Below, piece after piece: positions 40,449 to 50,037 of a stretch of DNA of 64,000 nucleotides. How positions within the stretch are numbered: position 1 is the first letter of the stretch; each line of letters opens with the position of its first letter. The DNA comes from Sulfurimonas aquatica (lineage in GTDB: Bacteria > Campylobacterota > Campylobacteria > Campylobacterales > Sulfurimonadaceae), in assembly GCF_017357825.1 (NCBI RefSeq), contig NZ_CP046072.1, positions 1,178,001 to 1,242,000 of the forward strand, written 5' to 3'. A program made the position numbers and the translations under genes. The notes beneath the pieces were generated by a model. That model saw only the letters and a list, made by a program, of their open reading frames with translations. It was not told where the DNA came from and made no database searches.

Positions 40449-43151
40449 ATGAAAATATATTTTGTGAGTTCTCTATTATTAATGTGTCTCTCTTTAACTG
40501 CATCAATAGTCCCGGTTACGCTTCCTACAGGTACGGCAGTCGTTCCAAATGATAAAGACTACTATACAGACACAACCAATAATGTTGAGATAATATACAC
40601 AAAAGATAATATCCCTTTTGCAAAACATACCTCTAGCGTTGAGACGCCACTTAATGAGAGTTATAAAAAGTTTTTTAACTGGGAACTCGATGAGACTCTT
40701 TATGTTGGTCTAATCTCAGACTATAATCAAATAGCAAATGGCTTTTCAACGCAGTGGCCAAACAACAGACAGATAAACTATGTGGGTGGTTCACAAATGG
40801 TGGACTATTTTACTACCACATCATGGCTAGATACACTGCTTTACCATGAAACTGCACACAACTATCAGCTTAACATAAAAGGAAGTGTCGTCTCTCGCGT
40901 TATGCACTCTATTTTTGGTAATGGGACGGTTTTTATTCCTTTTCCTTTTGGCGTTCCAAATGTTTTAGAGAACTCTTTTATGTTAGAAGGAAATGCAGTG
41001 CTAAATGAGTCTTGGCATGGGAATGGCGGGCGACTTTATAGTGGAAGGTTTAAAGCTCAAACTCTACTCCAAGCAAAAGCCGGCAAGATAAAACCAGAGT
41101 ACGTTTACAACTCCAAACTAGAATTTCCTTATGGAGAAAGGGCATACATTCAAGGGGGTTTTTTTAACCTCTACTTGGCGCAGAAGTATGGCATAGAGAG
41201 AGTAAATAGCTACTTCAAGTTCCACTCAGAAGATTGGTGGTTTCCGGCATGGACCGATGCGAGTATGAGAGACGCTATTGGAGTTAGTTTTACACAAGCA
41301 CTTAGTGATTTTGAAAGTGCTTATGCGTCTGCCGCTGATTATATGCAGCTAGCTAATGGTAAAAAAATTGCATCATCGCAGTTTTTCTCTTCACTTGGAA
41401 ATGATTCTGAAGAGATATTTTTTATAACAAACGAGAGTGGATATAGAGCTCCCGAGCTTGTAGTAGTAGATAAAAAAGAGCAGAGCGTTAAAAAGAGAAG
41501 AGACTCTTGGATGAATGGCAAAGTTGTCAAACAAAATGGTGAGTACTTCACTCAAGGAAGTCGTAATACTTCACCTACAAGGATTTATCAAGGGCTCTTT
41601 AACAGTAACGCATTTATAAAAGAGGGTAGCGAGTCTAAAATGGTGCAGGGTTATTTGAGTGATGGCAGAGAGGTTTATTTTGACGTTCCAACTTCTTACT
41701 CTGAGCCACAGCTTTATGTAGGAGCAGAGTTCTATGCAAAGGTGAACTCATCAGTCATCATTGACAAGTATGACAATCTCTACTACTTTAAACAAAACGG
41801 CAAAAAAAGAACTCTTTATAAAAATAAAAAAGCACTCTATACATATGAGGGATTTTATGGGATGGTGAGCGACGTTGATAGTCGTGGAATCATCTACTTT
41901 GTTGCAAACTCTAGGTTTGGCTCAAGTCTCTTTACTTACTATAAAGGAATGATAAGAAGAGCGACTGAGGCTGATAACGTAGTTGAAGCAAGACTCATAA
42001 ATGATAATGAGGTTCTAATAGCGGCTATGAGTGATAAAGATTACTATTATGTCATCAATGATATAAATAGAATTAAAGAGACACCCTATGAGACAAAACT
42101 TTTTTTTGAAGAGAAAGAGTACTATGAAAGCGTAGCAAAGCAGAGTAATGAAAATACAAGAACTGATGCTATAGAACTCGCTTCAGACTCTTACTACTCA
42201 GTTCTTGAGATGAACTATAGCGGCGCAGACTTTGCCTTTGGATATGGAAGTGTAACCGGTCCCATAGGAAGCTTGGATATAAAGTTTGGCGATCCTCTTT
42301 CTCAAAGCTCCGCCACTGCGTTTGTAAGACGAGATGAGTTAAATGTCACTATAGCGGGAGTGGAGTTTTCTAGCTCCGAGTACCTTTTAAACTACAGGCT
42401 TTTAGCTTATAAGGTTTTAGATGAGGGAGTGCTTGCAAACGCAAGAGATGTTGGTTTTGTAGGTGGGCTAACTTTACCATTTTATAATGCAGGGTACTAC
42501 AATGCAGATATCGGTGTGAGTTACTATCAAGATTATAGTGAGGGACTACGTGAGCCTTTGAGTCTTTCGCTGAGAGCAGGTAGAAGTGAAGGGTACGGTG
42601 TAAGCATGTATGCAAACTATGAAAATATGCTTCAGCTCTATGGCGTAAGTGAGCGAAAAAGTAAACTTTTAGGTGGGCAGTACCGTTTTTCTCATGATTT
42701 ACCTTATCAGTTTTATCTTGGTCTTGGAGCAAAATACTCTCATACTCAAGAAGAGAGTGTTGAGCCAGGAAGTGGCGTTAAGATATCAAACCTATCATTT
42801 GCAGTTGATTTAGATCCCTCGACTATCAGTATGCCAAATTTAGATGGTAGTTTTTATGCCAAGAGTGTGGGCTATGGCGAAGTTAGTTTGAGTAAAGTTT
42901 TTAATTTTTCAGCTTACTTTTTTACTTTTCCAGTTTCGCTTCAAAGAGAGTCCTTCTATGCAAAGTATCGCTACTATGATGTGCAGTATTTACATGGTGG
43001 AGGAGATGATGTAAACGAGTATACGGCAGGGCTTATGCTAGGAACTGTTTTTCTCAACTCTTTTGTAGCACCACTTAGTTTTGAGTATGTTCATAATGAT
43101 ACGGTAGTTCAAAAAGATCTCTTTAGATTTCTATTAGGCGTTAGTTTTTAG
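40449..43151 (+). CDS. Outer-membrane protein with N-terminal HExxH metallopeptidase-like domain
   Basis: 900 residues with a signal peptide (hydrophobic 4-19). An HExxH zinc motif is at 133-137 (LLYHETAHNYQL), and 42 residues later FMLEGNAVLNES (E180) looks like the third-ligand helix of gluzincin peptidases (EGxAxxxE pattern). The middle (about 310-560) has many short beta stretches, as in a propeller (SGYRAPELVVVDKKE, GIIYFVANSRFG). The last 300 residues alternate aromatic/polar strands and end in FLLGVSF, the pattern of an outer-membrane barrel. I do not recognise a named family. Possible roles are surface proteolysis or barrel-anchored sensing; catalysis is inferred from the motif only. 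It overlaps the histidine kinase stop by 11 bp (convergent). Confidence 0.7.
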   Translation: MKIYFVSSLLLMCLSLTASIVPVTLPTGTAVVPNDKDYYTDTTNNVEIIYTKDNIPFAKHTSSVETPLNESYKKFFNWELDETLYVGLISDYNQIANGFSTQWPNNRQINYVGGSQMVDYFTTTSWLDTLLYHETAHNYQLNIKGSVVSRVMHSIFGNGTVFIPFPFGVPNVLENSFMLEGNAVLNESWHGNGGRLYSGRFKAQTLLQAKAGKIKPEYVYNSKLEFPYGERAYIQGGFFNLYLAQKYGIERVNSYFKFHSEDWWFPAWTDASMRDAIGVSFTQALSDFESAYASAADYMQLANGKKIASSQFFSSLGNDSEEIFFITNESGYRAPELVVVDKKEQSVKKRRDSWMNGKVVKQNGEYFTQGSRNTSPTRIYQGLFNSNAFIKEGSESKMVQGYLSDGREVYFDVPTSYSEPQLYVGAEFYAKVNSSVIIDKYDNLYYFKQNGKKRTLYKNKKALYTYEGFYGMVSDVDSRGIIYFVANSRFGSSLFTYYKGMIRRATEADNVVEARLINDNEVLIAAMSDKDYYYVINDINRIKETPYETKLFFEEKEYYESVAKQSNENTRTDAIELASDSYYSVLEMNYSGADFAFGYGSVTGPIGSLDIKFGDPLSQSSATAFVRRDELNVTIAGVEFSSSEYLLNYRLLAYKVLDEGVLANARDVGFVGGLTLPFYNAGYYNADIGVSYYQDYSEGLREPLSLSLRAGRSEGYGVSMYANYENMLQLYGVSERKSKLLGGQYRFSHDLPYQFYLGLGAKYSHTQEESVEPGSGVKISNLSFAVDLDPSTISMPNLDGSFYAKSVGYGEVSLSKVFNFSAYFFTFPVSLQRESFYAKYRYYDVQYLHGGGDDVNEYTAGLMLGTVFLNSFVAPLSFEYVHNDTVVQKDLFRFLLGVSF

Positions 43152-45066
43152 ATTCATTGAGTGGAAACTTGATGTTAAAACATGCACCATCATCTTTGTT
43201 AAGTGCCTCAATTTGACCTAGCATATTCTCTTCGATGATGAGTTTAGAGATATAAAGTCCTAGCCCAGTTCCTTGTGTTTTATGTTTTGTCGTAAAATAG
43301 GGTTCAAATATTTTATCCATAAGCTCTTCATCAATACCACCCGCATTATCACACACTTTTATCATGTAGTATTTATCATCATTAGTGATATAGATACTGA
43401 TAGTAGGATTTGGAATGTTACGATTTATAAGTACGTCTTTTGCATTGTTAAGTAAAATGATGAGAACTTGTTGTAGCTCATCCTCAAGTCCATAGTATCT
43501 GTATTTTCCATTTATACTTATTTTTACATCTATATCATTTGTGGGAGTAGAACTATTACTTATAAGCAGGGCATTTTCAATAATATCTTTTAAATCAAAG
43601 TGTGTATGTTTCTTATTTGGATCAAAAAAGTTCCTAAAGCTATCTATAGTCGTTGATAGGTATGTTGTTAGGCTCTCTATGTCTGAGAGCTCTTTTTCTA
43701 CAGTGGCGTTTTGGAGTGAGTGCTGATAGAGGTAGTCATCTATAAGGAGGACAGATGAGTTTATCTGAGAAAGCGGTTGTCTCCACTGATGGGCTATATT
43801 TTCTATCATCTCTCCCATACTTACCATCTTGTTTTGTTGAAAGAGTAGCTTATCTTTTTCTCTAGATGTTTGTATCTGTGAGATTAACTCTTGAGACTTC
43901 TCTAACTCACTTTTTTGCAAAAGTTTAATTCTGTATGAGAGTATAAATGCCAAAAGTATGGACTCTATAAGTACTCCAATGCTCGCGGCGTTAAACACAA
44001 AACTGCTGTACTCTAAAACTCCCATGTAAAAAAGGTCAGTTAGAAGAGCAAAAGATGAAAAGAAACTATTTGCTATTAAAAAAGTAAAAGCTAAGGGCTC
44101 GTTTTTTAAAAACATTGAAAGCGCAACTATAAAAAGAGATAAAAACATATATATTATAAAGAGCGTAGCTAAGTACATCGATAATATAACATCATATAAA
44201 CCTATAAGAAATGAGAGTGAAAAGAGTAAAATTACAGAATTTAAAAGAGTATTTTCAATTTTGTAATTTTGTGGCATATTAAATATTTTCTTTGTAAATA
44301 GAGAGATGAAAATAGGAACAAACATAAGAAAAAGAAGATAGTACTCATGCTCTCTAGTATAATAAAATTCAAACTCAGTTGCTAATAATCCAGAAATCTG
44401 AGACATCCAAAGTACTGAACTACCTAGATAGAGCGTATAGTAAAGGTATTCCCTATATCTAGTAGAGAGATAGAGAATAAGGTGATAGATAGCAAGGGCT
44501 AAAAGCATACCAACGCTTAAAATTATATAGATATTTTTTTTACTAAGTCTTTGTTTGGAGTTATACTCATCATAGAGTGTGTAGTTCATCACTTGAACAG
44601 TTCTCATGTAGTTTTTTATATAGATTGTTTTAGTCTCATTTTTTTTAAGAGAGATCTTAAATAGAGCATCTGTAGCGTATACGAAGTTTGAGTCGTAGTC
44701 ACTATTTATAAAGTCTATGATTTTTGTGTGTAAAAGCTTTTTATTTTTAAGCTCATAAAATTCGATTTTATTTGTGAGGTAAGCGAGCTCTGAATGTAAA
44801 TAGATAGTTTTATTTTTTGCCGTTGTGTTTTTGAGTTTAAAACGCAGCCATGTTGAGTTTTCATGGTTTCCAAGTGAGAGACCGCTTACACCTTGTTTAA
44901 ACTCTTGATTTGTAATCTCTTTGAGTGTTTGATTATTACTCTTATCTACGTAGTACTCTAAGGAAAAGTTTTTTAGCTTAAGCTCATCGCTATTTATTTG
45001 CACAAGTGGCGTGGCATTTAGAGATAAAAAAATGGATACAAGAAGTAAAAAAATCTGTTTAAACAT
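43141..45066 (-). CDS. Sensor histidine kinase with 7TMR-DISM sensor
   Basis: 641 residues from the ATG at 45066, which has AGG 6 bases ahead and a clean signal peptide (KQIFLLLVSIFLSLNA). Periplasmic 7TMR-DISMED2 domain at about 20-175, seven membrane helices at about 178-385, then a coiled linker and the kinase core: H-box ENIAHQWRQPLSQI with H426, N-box ILLNNAKDVL, G boxes DNAGGIDEEL and TKHKTQGTGLGLYIS. DISM sensors usually bind carbohydrates or relay extracellular signals. No response regulator gene is adjacent, so it is an orphan kinase. Confidence 0.9.
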   Translation of the reverse strand: MFKQIFLLLVSIFLSLNATPLVQINSDELKLKNFSLEYYVDKSNNQTLKEITNQEFKQGVSGLSLGNHENSTWLRFKLKNTTAKNKTIYLHSELAYLTNKIEFYELKNKKLLHTKIIDFINSDYDSNFVYATDALFKISLKKNETKTIYIKNYMRTVQVMNYTLYDEYNSKQRLSKKNIYIILSVGMLLALAIYHLILYLSTRYREYLYYTLYLGSSVLWMSQISGLLATEFEFYYTREHEYYLLFLMFVPIFISLFTKKIFNMPQNYKIENTLLNSVILLFSLSFLIGLYDVILSMYLATLFIIYMFLSLFIVALSMFLKNEPLAFTFLIANSFFSSFALLTDLFYMGVLEYSSFVFNAASIGVLIESILLAFILSYRIKLLQKSELEKSQELISQIQTSREKDKLLFQQNKMVSMGEMIENIAHQWRQPLSQINSSVLLIDDYLYQHSLQNATVEKELSDIESLTTYLSTTIDSFRNFFDPNKKHTHFDLKDIIENALLISNSSTPTNDIDVKISINGKYRYYGLEDELQQVLIILLNNAKDVLINRNIPNPTISIYITNDDKYYMIKVCDNAGGIDEELMDKIFEPYFTTKHKTQGTGLGLYISKLIIEENMLGQIEALNKDDGACFNIKFPLNESKN

Positions 45067-45146
45067 GCCTAACCTATTAAGTAAAAAGTATATTTTAACC
45101 AAAAAATAGGTAAAATCGCGACAATTATAATACAAAGAGTCTACTT

Positions 45147-47165
45147 ATGTTAAAACCACTATTAATCGAAATCGGCGTTGAAGAATTACCAGCAGTTCCC
45201 CTTTTAAAAGAACTTAAAAATATTGAAAAAAAATATGCTGATATTCTGGAGGGTCACTCTCTTTTAGGTGAGTTTGAATTTTACTATACGCCTAGGCGTT
45301 TAGTTATTTGGCATAGAGAGTTTAAAGTTGCGCAAGAAGATAGCGTAGAGGAGTTTTTTGGCGCTCCACTTTCAGTAGCGTACAAAGATGGCGTGGCAAC
45401 TCCCGCGGCAAATGGTTTTGCAAAAAAGTGTGGCGTTACGCTTGAAGAACTTTCAACTGCAGATAAAGGTGGTAAGGAAGTTCTTTACTACAAAAAAGAC
45501 GTTCCAGGACGTGCTTCGGTAGAGCTACTCCCTGAGATAATCGAGACTTGGATAAAATCTTTAGAGTTTGGAAAGACTATGAGATGGGGAAGTTTAAGTG
45601 AGAGTTTTATCCGTCCTATTAGATGGGTAAACGTGATGCTTAACGATGAACTCGTACCCTTTACTCTCTTTGGCGTAAACTCTTCTAAGGTGACATTTTT
45701 ACACCGCATAGCTAAGTTTGGCGAGTTAGAAGTAAGTGGGGCTAAAGAGTACTTTGACGCATTAGAGAAGGGTGGCGTTACGCTTTTTCCTGAACTTCGC
45801 GCACAAAAGATCTCAGCTGACTTTAAAAAGATAGAAGAAGAGAATGACGTTACCATTGAGATAGACGAAGAGCTTTTTAAAGAAGTAGTTGCCATTACTG
45901 AAAATCCTACAGCGCTTTTGGGTTCGTTTGATGAGACTTTTTTAAGACTTCCTCCTGAAGTTATCGTTACTTCTATGAAAGAGCACCAACGCTACTTTCC
46001 AGTCTTTAAAGATGGGAAGCTTTTAAATAAGTTTGTCGTTGTTTCAAACGCACTTACAGACGACTTTTCTGAAGTGGTTGCTGGAAACGAGACAGTACTG
46101 CGTCCGCGTTTAGCAGATGGACTCTTTTTCTGGGACAATGATCTAAAAACTGGACTCACTACAAAAGGTCTTGAAAAAATTACATTTTTCAAAGGTCTTG
46201 GAAGCGTTGGCGATAAGATAACTAGAGAGGGTGAAATCGCATCAGCTCTTTTTGATAAGTATGCACCAGATGCTAACAAAGCAGATTTAACACGAGCCGT
46301 AGCACTTGCAAAAGCTGACCTTATGAGTGAAATGGTATATGAGTTTACAGAACTTCAAGGCCTTATGGGTGGATACTATGCATTAGAGCAGGGTGAGAGT
46401 AAGGCAGTAGCTACTGCAATAACCGAGCAGTACTTACCAGACGGTGAAGATAGTGAACTCCCATCAACGCCACTAAGCGCTATAGTTGCTATGAGTATAA
46501 AGCTAGATACTCTTTTAGCTCTTTTTAGCGTAAATCAGATACCAACGGGCTCACGAGATCCATTTGCTCTTCGTCGCGCGGTAAATGGTCTAGTTCGAAT
46601 TGTTAACGAGTTTGAATTTGAGTTTGACATAGTTGAAACTATGAAAGAGTTGTCATCTAACTATGCACAGATGGATTTAGAAAAACTTGAGATATTTATA
46701 CTAGAGCGCATTAAACGCTACTATGACGTTAACCCATCTATCATTGAAGCAGTTCTTGCTTCAGGTGAGAGAGAACTTTTAGCGCTTGGTCGCAAGATAG
46801 AAGCGCTCAATAGCCTTGTAAACTCTGAAGGTTTTGATGAAGTAAGCTCAACTTTTAAACGCGTTGCAAACATTACAAAAGATATGGACTTAAACGCTGA
46901 ACTTACTTTAGACGTAGAGTTGCTTAGCGAAGAGGCTGAAAAAACGCTTATGGCAAAGTATAAAGCGGTAAGTGGCGTCACTTATGAGAGTTATGAGTCT
47001 GAACTTGACGCCCTTTTAGGACTCAAGCCAGAGCTTGATAGTTTCTTTACAAACGTAATGGTAAACGCGGAAGACGAGTCTATCAAAAACAATAGAAAAT
47101 CTTTGGTAGCGTCAATCTACAAAAGCATACTTAAAATAGCGGACATTAAAGAGGTAAGTATTTAA
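45147..47165 (+). CDS. glyS: Glycyl-tRNA synthetase beta subunit
   Basis: Tetrameric (alpha2beta2) bacterial type; the beta subunit holds tRNA-binding and HD-like domains. 672 residues, normal size. Conserved stretches: LLIEIGVEELPAVPL at the N-terminus, MRWGSLSESFIRPIRW near 145-160, EHQRYFPVF near 280 and TGSRDPFALRRAVNGLVRI near 471-489. The alpha subunit (glyQ) is not in this window. Starts 81 bp from the divergent histidine kinase. Confidence 0.97.
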   Translation: MLKPLLIEIGVEELPAVPLLKELKNIEKKYADILEGHSLLGEFEFYYTPRRLVIWHREFKVAQEDSVEEFFGAPLSVAYKDGVATPAANGFAKKCGVTLEELSTADKGGKEVLYYKKDVPGRASVELLPEIIETWIKSLEFGKTMRWGSLSESFIRPIRWVNVMLNDELVPFTLFGVNSSKVTFLHRIAKFGELEVSGAKEYFDALEKGGVTLFPELRAQKISADFKKIEEENDVTIEIDEELFKEVVAITENPTALLGSFDETFLRLPPEVIVTSMKEHQRYFPVFKDGKLLNKFVVVSNALTDDFSEVVAGNETVLRPRLADGLFFWDNDLKTGLTTKGLEKITFFKGLGSVGDKITREGEIASALFDKYAPDANKADLTRAVALAKADLMSEMVYEFTELQGLMGGYYALEQGESKAVATAITEQYLPDGEDSELPSTPLSAIVAMSIKLDTLLALFSVNQIPTGSRDPFALRRAVNGLVRIVNEFEFEFDIVETMKELSSNYAQMDLEKLEIFILERIKRYYDVNPSIIEAVLASGERELLALGRKIEALNSLVNSEGFDEVSSTFKRVANITKDMDLNAELTLDVELLSEEAEKTLMAKYKAVSGVTYESYESELDALLGLKPELDSFFTNVMVNAEDESIKNNRKSLVASIYKSILKIADIKEVSI

Positions 47166-47230
47166 TTTTGTAATTTTATATTTTTTGTAGTACTATGGTA
47201 GAAGATAAAAATTCTACCAAGGATAAAAAT

Positions 47231-48625
47231 ATGAAACCCCTTCTCTTAACTTCTCTAGCAGCTTCATTTTTAACAACTTCTCTTTTAGCGGGAATCACTC
47301 AAACGAGTGAGGGTACGTTCATTGACATCTATTCTGACTCAAACCTTCAGTCTGAAATAACGGCGACAGTAGCAACAAATAAGGGTCACCTCATAAAAAA
47401 ACGCTGCTCAAATAATCGTCAGTCACAGTCATGGTGTAAGGTAAAGTATGTCTACAAAGATATGACTCTTTATGGATACGTAGATCAAACGTCACTAGAG
47501 AGTACTTATAACAGAGTAAATACAAAACCGACGTTTGAGATGACTTATGGTGGAAGATACGATGATGTGGGAAATGACATTATAGCTGTAAGTGATGGTT
47601 TTGTAGCGGTAGGAAAAACCTCAAGTTTTGGAAGAGGACAAGATGACGTTTACTTCATTAAATTTGACAAGTTTGGTAACAAAGTATACTCTTTGGCGTT
47701 AGGTGGTAGCTCAATAGATGAAGCAAACTCCATAGTTGAGATGGATGACGCTTATATGATAGCAGGCTCTACTCGTAGCTTTGGAAATGGCGTTGAGAGT
47801 TTCTATATGGCTAAAGTATCAAAAGATGGTCAGCTTATCTGGCAAAATGGTTACTTCTCTGATGAGGATGATTACTATAGAGCTAAAGATATGATAAAAA
47901 TTAGTGATGATAATCTACTGCTCATTGGGTATGAAAACCATGTGAAATTTTTTAACTCAGAGGTAAACATATATATAAACGCCATAAATAGCGATGGCGT
48001 AAGAAATGGAATCAAACGCTTTGGCGGCGATAAGGTAGAAGAGGGCAACTCTATCATAAGCGTAAACGATGGATATGTTTTTGCGGGTATGACTAAAACA
48101 TGGGGTCATGGCGGTGAAGACGCATATGTGGTTAAAACGGATAAAGATGGAAATAGAATCTGGCACAACGCTTTTGGTTTTAACTATGATGAAGTGATAA
48201 ATAAGATTATTCAGACACAAGATGGCGGCTACTTAGGAGTAGGTACGACAGATAGTGATATTAGAAATCAGCAAGACGTCTATGTAGTAAAGATAAATGC
48301 TAGAGGAGACAAAGAGTGGCAGGCTCACTATGGCTCAAAAGAAGATGAAGAGGGCTTTGGAGTGGTCGAAGCTGAAGATGGATATGTAATCGCGGGGTAC
48401 ACTAAAGATACTAAGAGTTATAACTCTGACGCTTATATACTTAAAATCAATAAACGCGGTCGCGTTATCTGGAACAGAAAGTATGGACTAGATAAAGATG
48501 ATGAGGCAAAAGCTATAGTAAAAGTAGAAGATGGATATGTTATGACTGGGTTTATGACATCTGAAGAGAACTACTCAAAAGATTTATATATACTTAAAGT
48601 GGATAAAAATGGACAGATACAATAG
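47231..48625 (+). CDS. Exported SH3-like plus seven-repeat propeller-like protein
   Basis: 464 residues from the ATG at 47231 (AAGGATAAAAAT ahead; an ATG 36 bases earlier lacks a signal peptide). Signal peptide to about residue 19. An SH3-like domain follows (about 20-95: DIYSDSNLQSEITATV, CSNNRQSQSWCKVKYV with two Cys). Then seven repeats of about 53 residues, each with a Gly-Gly/acidic start (YGGRYDDVGNDI, LGGSSIDEANSI, FGGDKVEEGNSI, YGLDKDDEAKAI), a DGYVIAG-type strand and a D.Y..K...G...W strand. This suggests a seven-bladed beta-propeller. It abuts the protease gene (next base). I know of no named family for this combination. Confidence 0.75.
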   Translation: MKPLLLTSLAASFLTTSLLAGITQTSEGTFIDIYSDSNLQSEITATVATNKGHLIKKRCSNNRQSQSWCKVKYVYKDMTLYGYVDQTSLESTYNRVNTKPTFEMTYGGRYDDVGNDIIAVSDGFVAVGKTSSFGRGQDDVYFIKFDKFGNKVYSLALGGSSIDEANSIVEMDDAYMIAGSTRSFGNGVESFYMAKVSKDGQLIWQNGYFSDEDDYYRAKDMIKISDDNLLLIGYENHVKFFNSEVNIYINAINSDGVRNGIKRFGGDKVEEGNSIISVNDGYVFAGMTKTWGHGGEDAYVVKTDKDGNRIWHNAFGFNYDEVINKIIQTQDGGYLGVGTTDSDIRNQQDVYVVKINARGDKEWQAHYGSKEDEEGFGVVEAEDGYVIAGYTKDTKSYNSDAYILKINKRGRVIWNRKYGLDKDDEAKAIVKVEDGYVMTGFMTSEENYSKDLYILKVDKNGQIQ

Positions 48626-50035
48626 ATGAAGTATATACTAGCTCTTCTTCTATTGTCGGTTGGATTAAATGCAAGCGTTAAAGACTCCATAGTAAAGATA
48701 TACACAGTCTCTAAAATCCCCAACTACTCAATCCCATGGAACTCAAGTATCAGACGCTCTAATGGCTCTGGTAGCATAGTAATGGGAGATAGAATACTTA
48801 CAAACGCTCATGTGGTTGCCAATGAGACCTTTTTAGAGGTTAAACGCCATGGTGACACTAAACGCTATGAAGCTGAAGTAGAGTACATCTCTCATCAAGC
48901 CGACTTAGCCCTTCTTAAAGTAAAGGATAAAGAGTTTTTTGTAGATACTCAGAGTCTAGAGTTAGGAGAGCTTCCTAAGATACTTCAAGAGATTACGGTA
49001 TATGGTTTTCCTATGGGTGGAAACTCTTTGAGCGTAAGTACGGGTATAGTATCACGAATAGAGCATAATAGATACGCACACTCAAGAGAGATATTTCTCT
49101 CTATTCAGGTTGATGCTGCAGTAAACCCTGGAAGTAGTGGCGGACCGGCCATTAGTGATGGTAAGATTGTAGGTGTTGTGATGCAGCAGATTTCAAAATC
49201 ACAAAATATTGGTTATCTTGTGCCTTCTGAAGTAATAAAGCATTTTTTTGAAGATATAGAAGATGAGAAGTATGATGGTTATGCTCATCTAGGTATGTCT
49301 ACACAGAAGATGGAAAATGAAGCGTTAAGAAGTATCTATAAGATGAAAAAAGGCACTACCGGCGTTATGGTAATGGATATAGCACAGACGTCTTCAGTTC
49401 ATGGAATTCTCAAAGATGGAGATATACTCACTGCTGTTGAGGGGCATAAGATAGAGAATGATGGAACGGTAGAGTTTATGCCAGAACAGTTTACCTCATA
49501 TATGTACTATGTAGATAAGAAGCAGTTAGGGGAGAGTGTAGAGTTTACATTGCTTCGTGATGGTAAAGAGGAGCTACTAAGTATAGAGTTAAAGCATATA
49601 GCAGATAATGACTTACTAGTAGATACGCTAGAGCATGATGTTATGCCTAGGTACTATATATATGGCGGGTATGTATTTACTCCACTAAGTAGAAACTTAC
49701 TTGTAAGTAGTCGCTCTACACTTCTTGATCTAAGAGTCGCTTCTCGTGAATGGGCAACACAAGAGAGAGACGAGGTAGTCATACTACAAAAAGTACTAGC
49801 AGATAAAACAAACAGAGGAGACCATAACTTTGCTCTTTGGATGATAGACAAAGTAAACTCCAAAAAGTTTAAAAATTTCAGTGAATTTGTAAGCCTTATA
49901 AAAGAGTCAAAAGGCGAATTTATAGTGCTAGAGAATAGTGACGGCGTTAAGGTTGCCATAGATAAGATAAAAGCGGAGGCTATAGAAGAAGAGATTCTTA
50001 AACGCTACAGTATCAAAAGTTCAAGTAGTGAGTAG
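48626..50035 (+). CDS. Periplasmic trypsin-like serine protease with PDZ domain (DegP-like)
   Basis: 469 residues, signal peptide to about residue 16. Catalytic triad is intact: H62 (LTNAHVVA), D93 (ADLALLKV), S171 (NPGSSGGPA). A PDZ-like region follows (about 225-345: LGMSTQKMENEALRSI, KDGDILTAVEGHKI), then a C-terminal beta domain without clear second PDZ. DegP/HtrA relatives degrade or refold misfolded envelope proteins. It is fused to its neighbours transcriptionally: the propeller gene stops at the base before its start, and the next gene starts 2 bp after its stop. The propeller protein may be a substrate or adaptor (inference). Confidence 0.88.
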   Translation: MKYILALLLLSVGLNASVKDSIVKIYTVSKIPNYSIPWNSSIRRSNGSGSIVMGDRILTNAHVVANETFLEVKRHGDTKRYEAEVEYISHQADLALLKVKDKEFFVDTQSLELGELPKILQEITVYGFPMGGNSLSVSTGIVSRIEHNRYAHSREIFLSIQVDAAVNPGSSGGPAISDGKIVGVVMQQISKSQNIGYLVPSEVIKHFFEDIEDEKYDGYAHLGMSTQKMENEALRSIYKMKKGTTGVMVMDIAQTSSVHGILKDGDILTAVEGHKIENDGTVEFMPEQFTSYMYYVDKKQLGESVEFTLLRDGKEELLSIELKHIADNDLLVDTLEHDVMPRYYIYGGYVFTPLSRNLLVSSRSTLLDLRVASREWATQERDEVVILQKVLADKTNRGDHNFALWMIDKVNSKKFKNFSEFVSLIKESKGEFIVLENSDGVKVAIDKIKAEAIEEEILKRYSIKSSSSE

Positions 50036-50037
50036 CA

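Noticed and set aside
42370-42732. 120-codon open frame opposite the C-terminal barrel of the HExxH protein
   Set aside because: His/Leu-rich translation typical of antisense frames through a barrel; no start signal.
47957-48220. Minus-strand frame across the propeller repeats
   Set aside because: Periodic shadow of the repeat region with no independent support.
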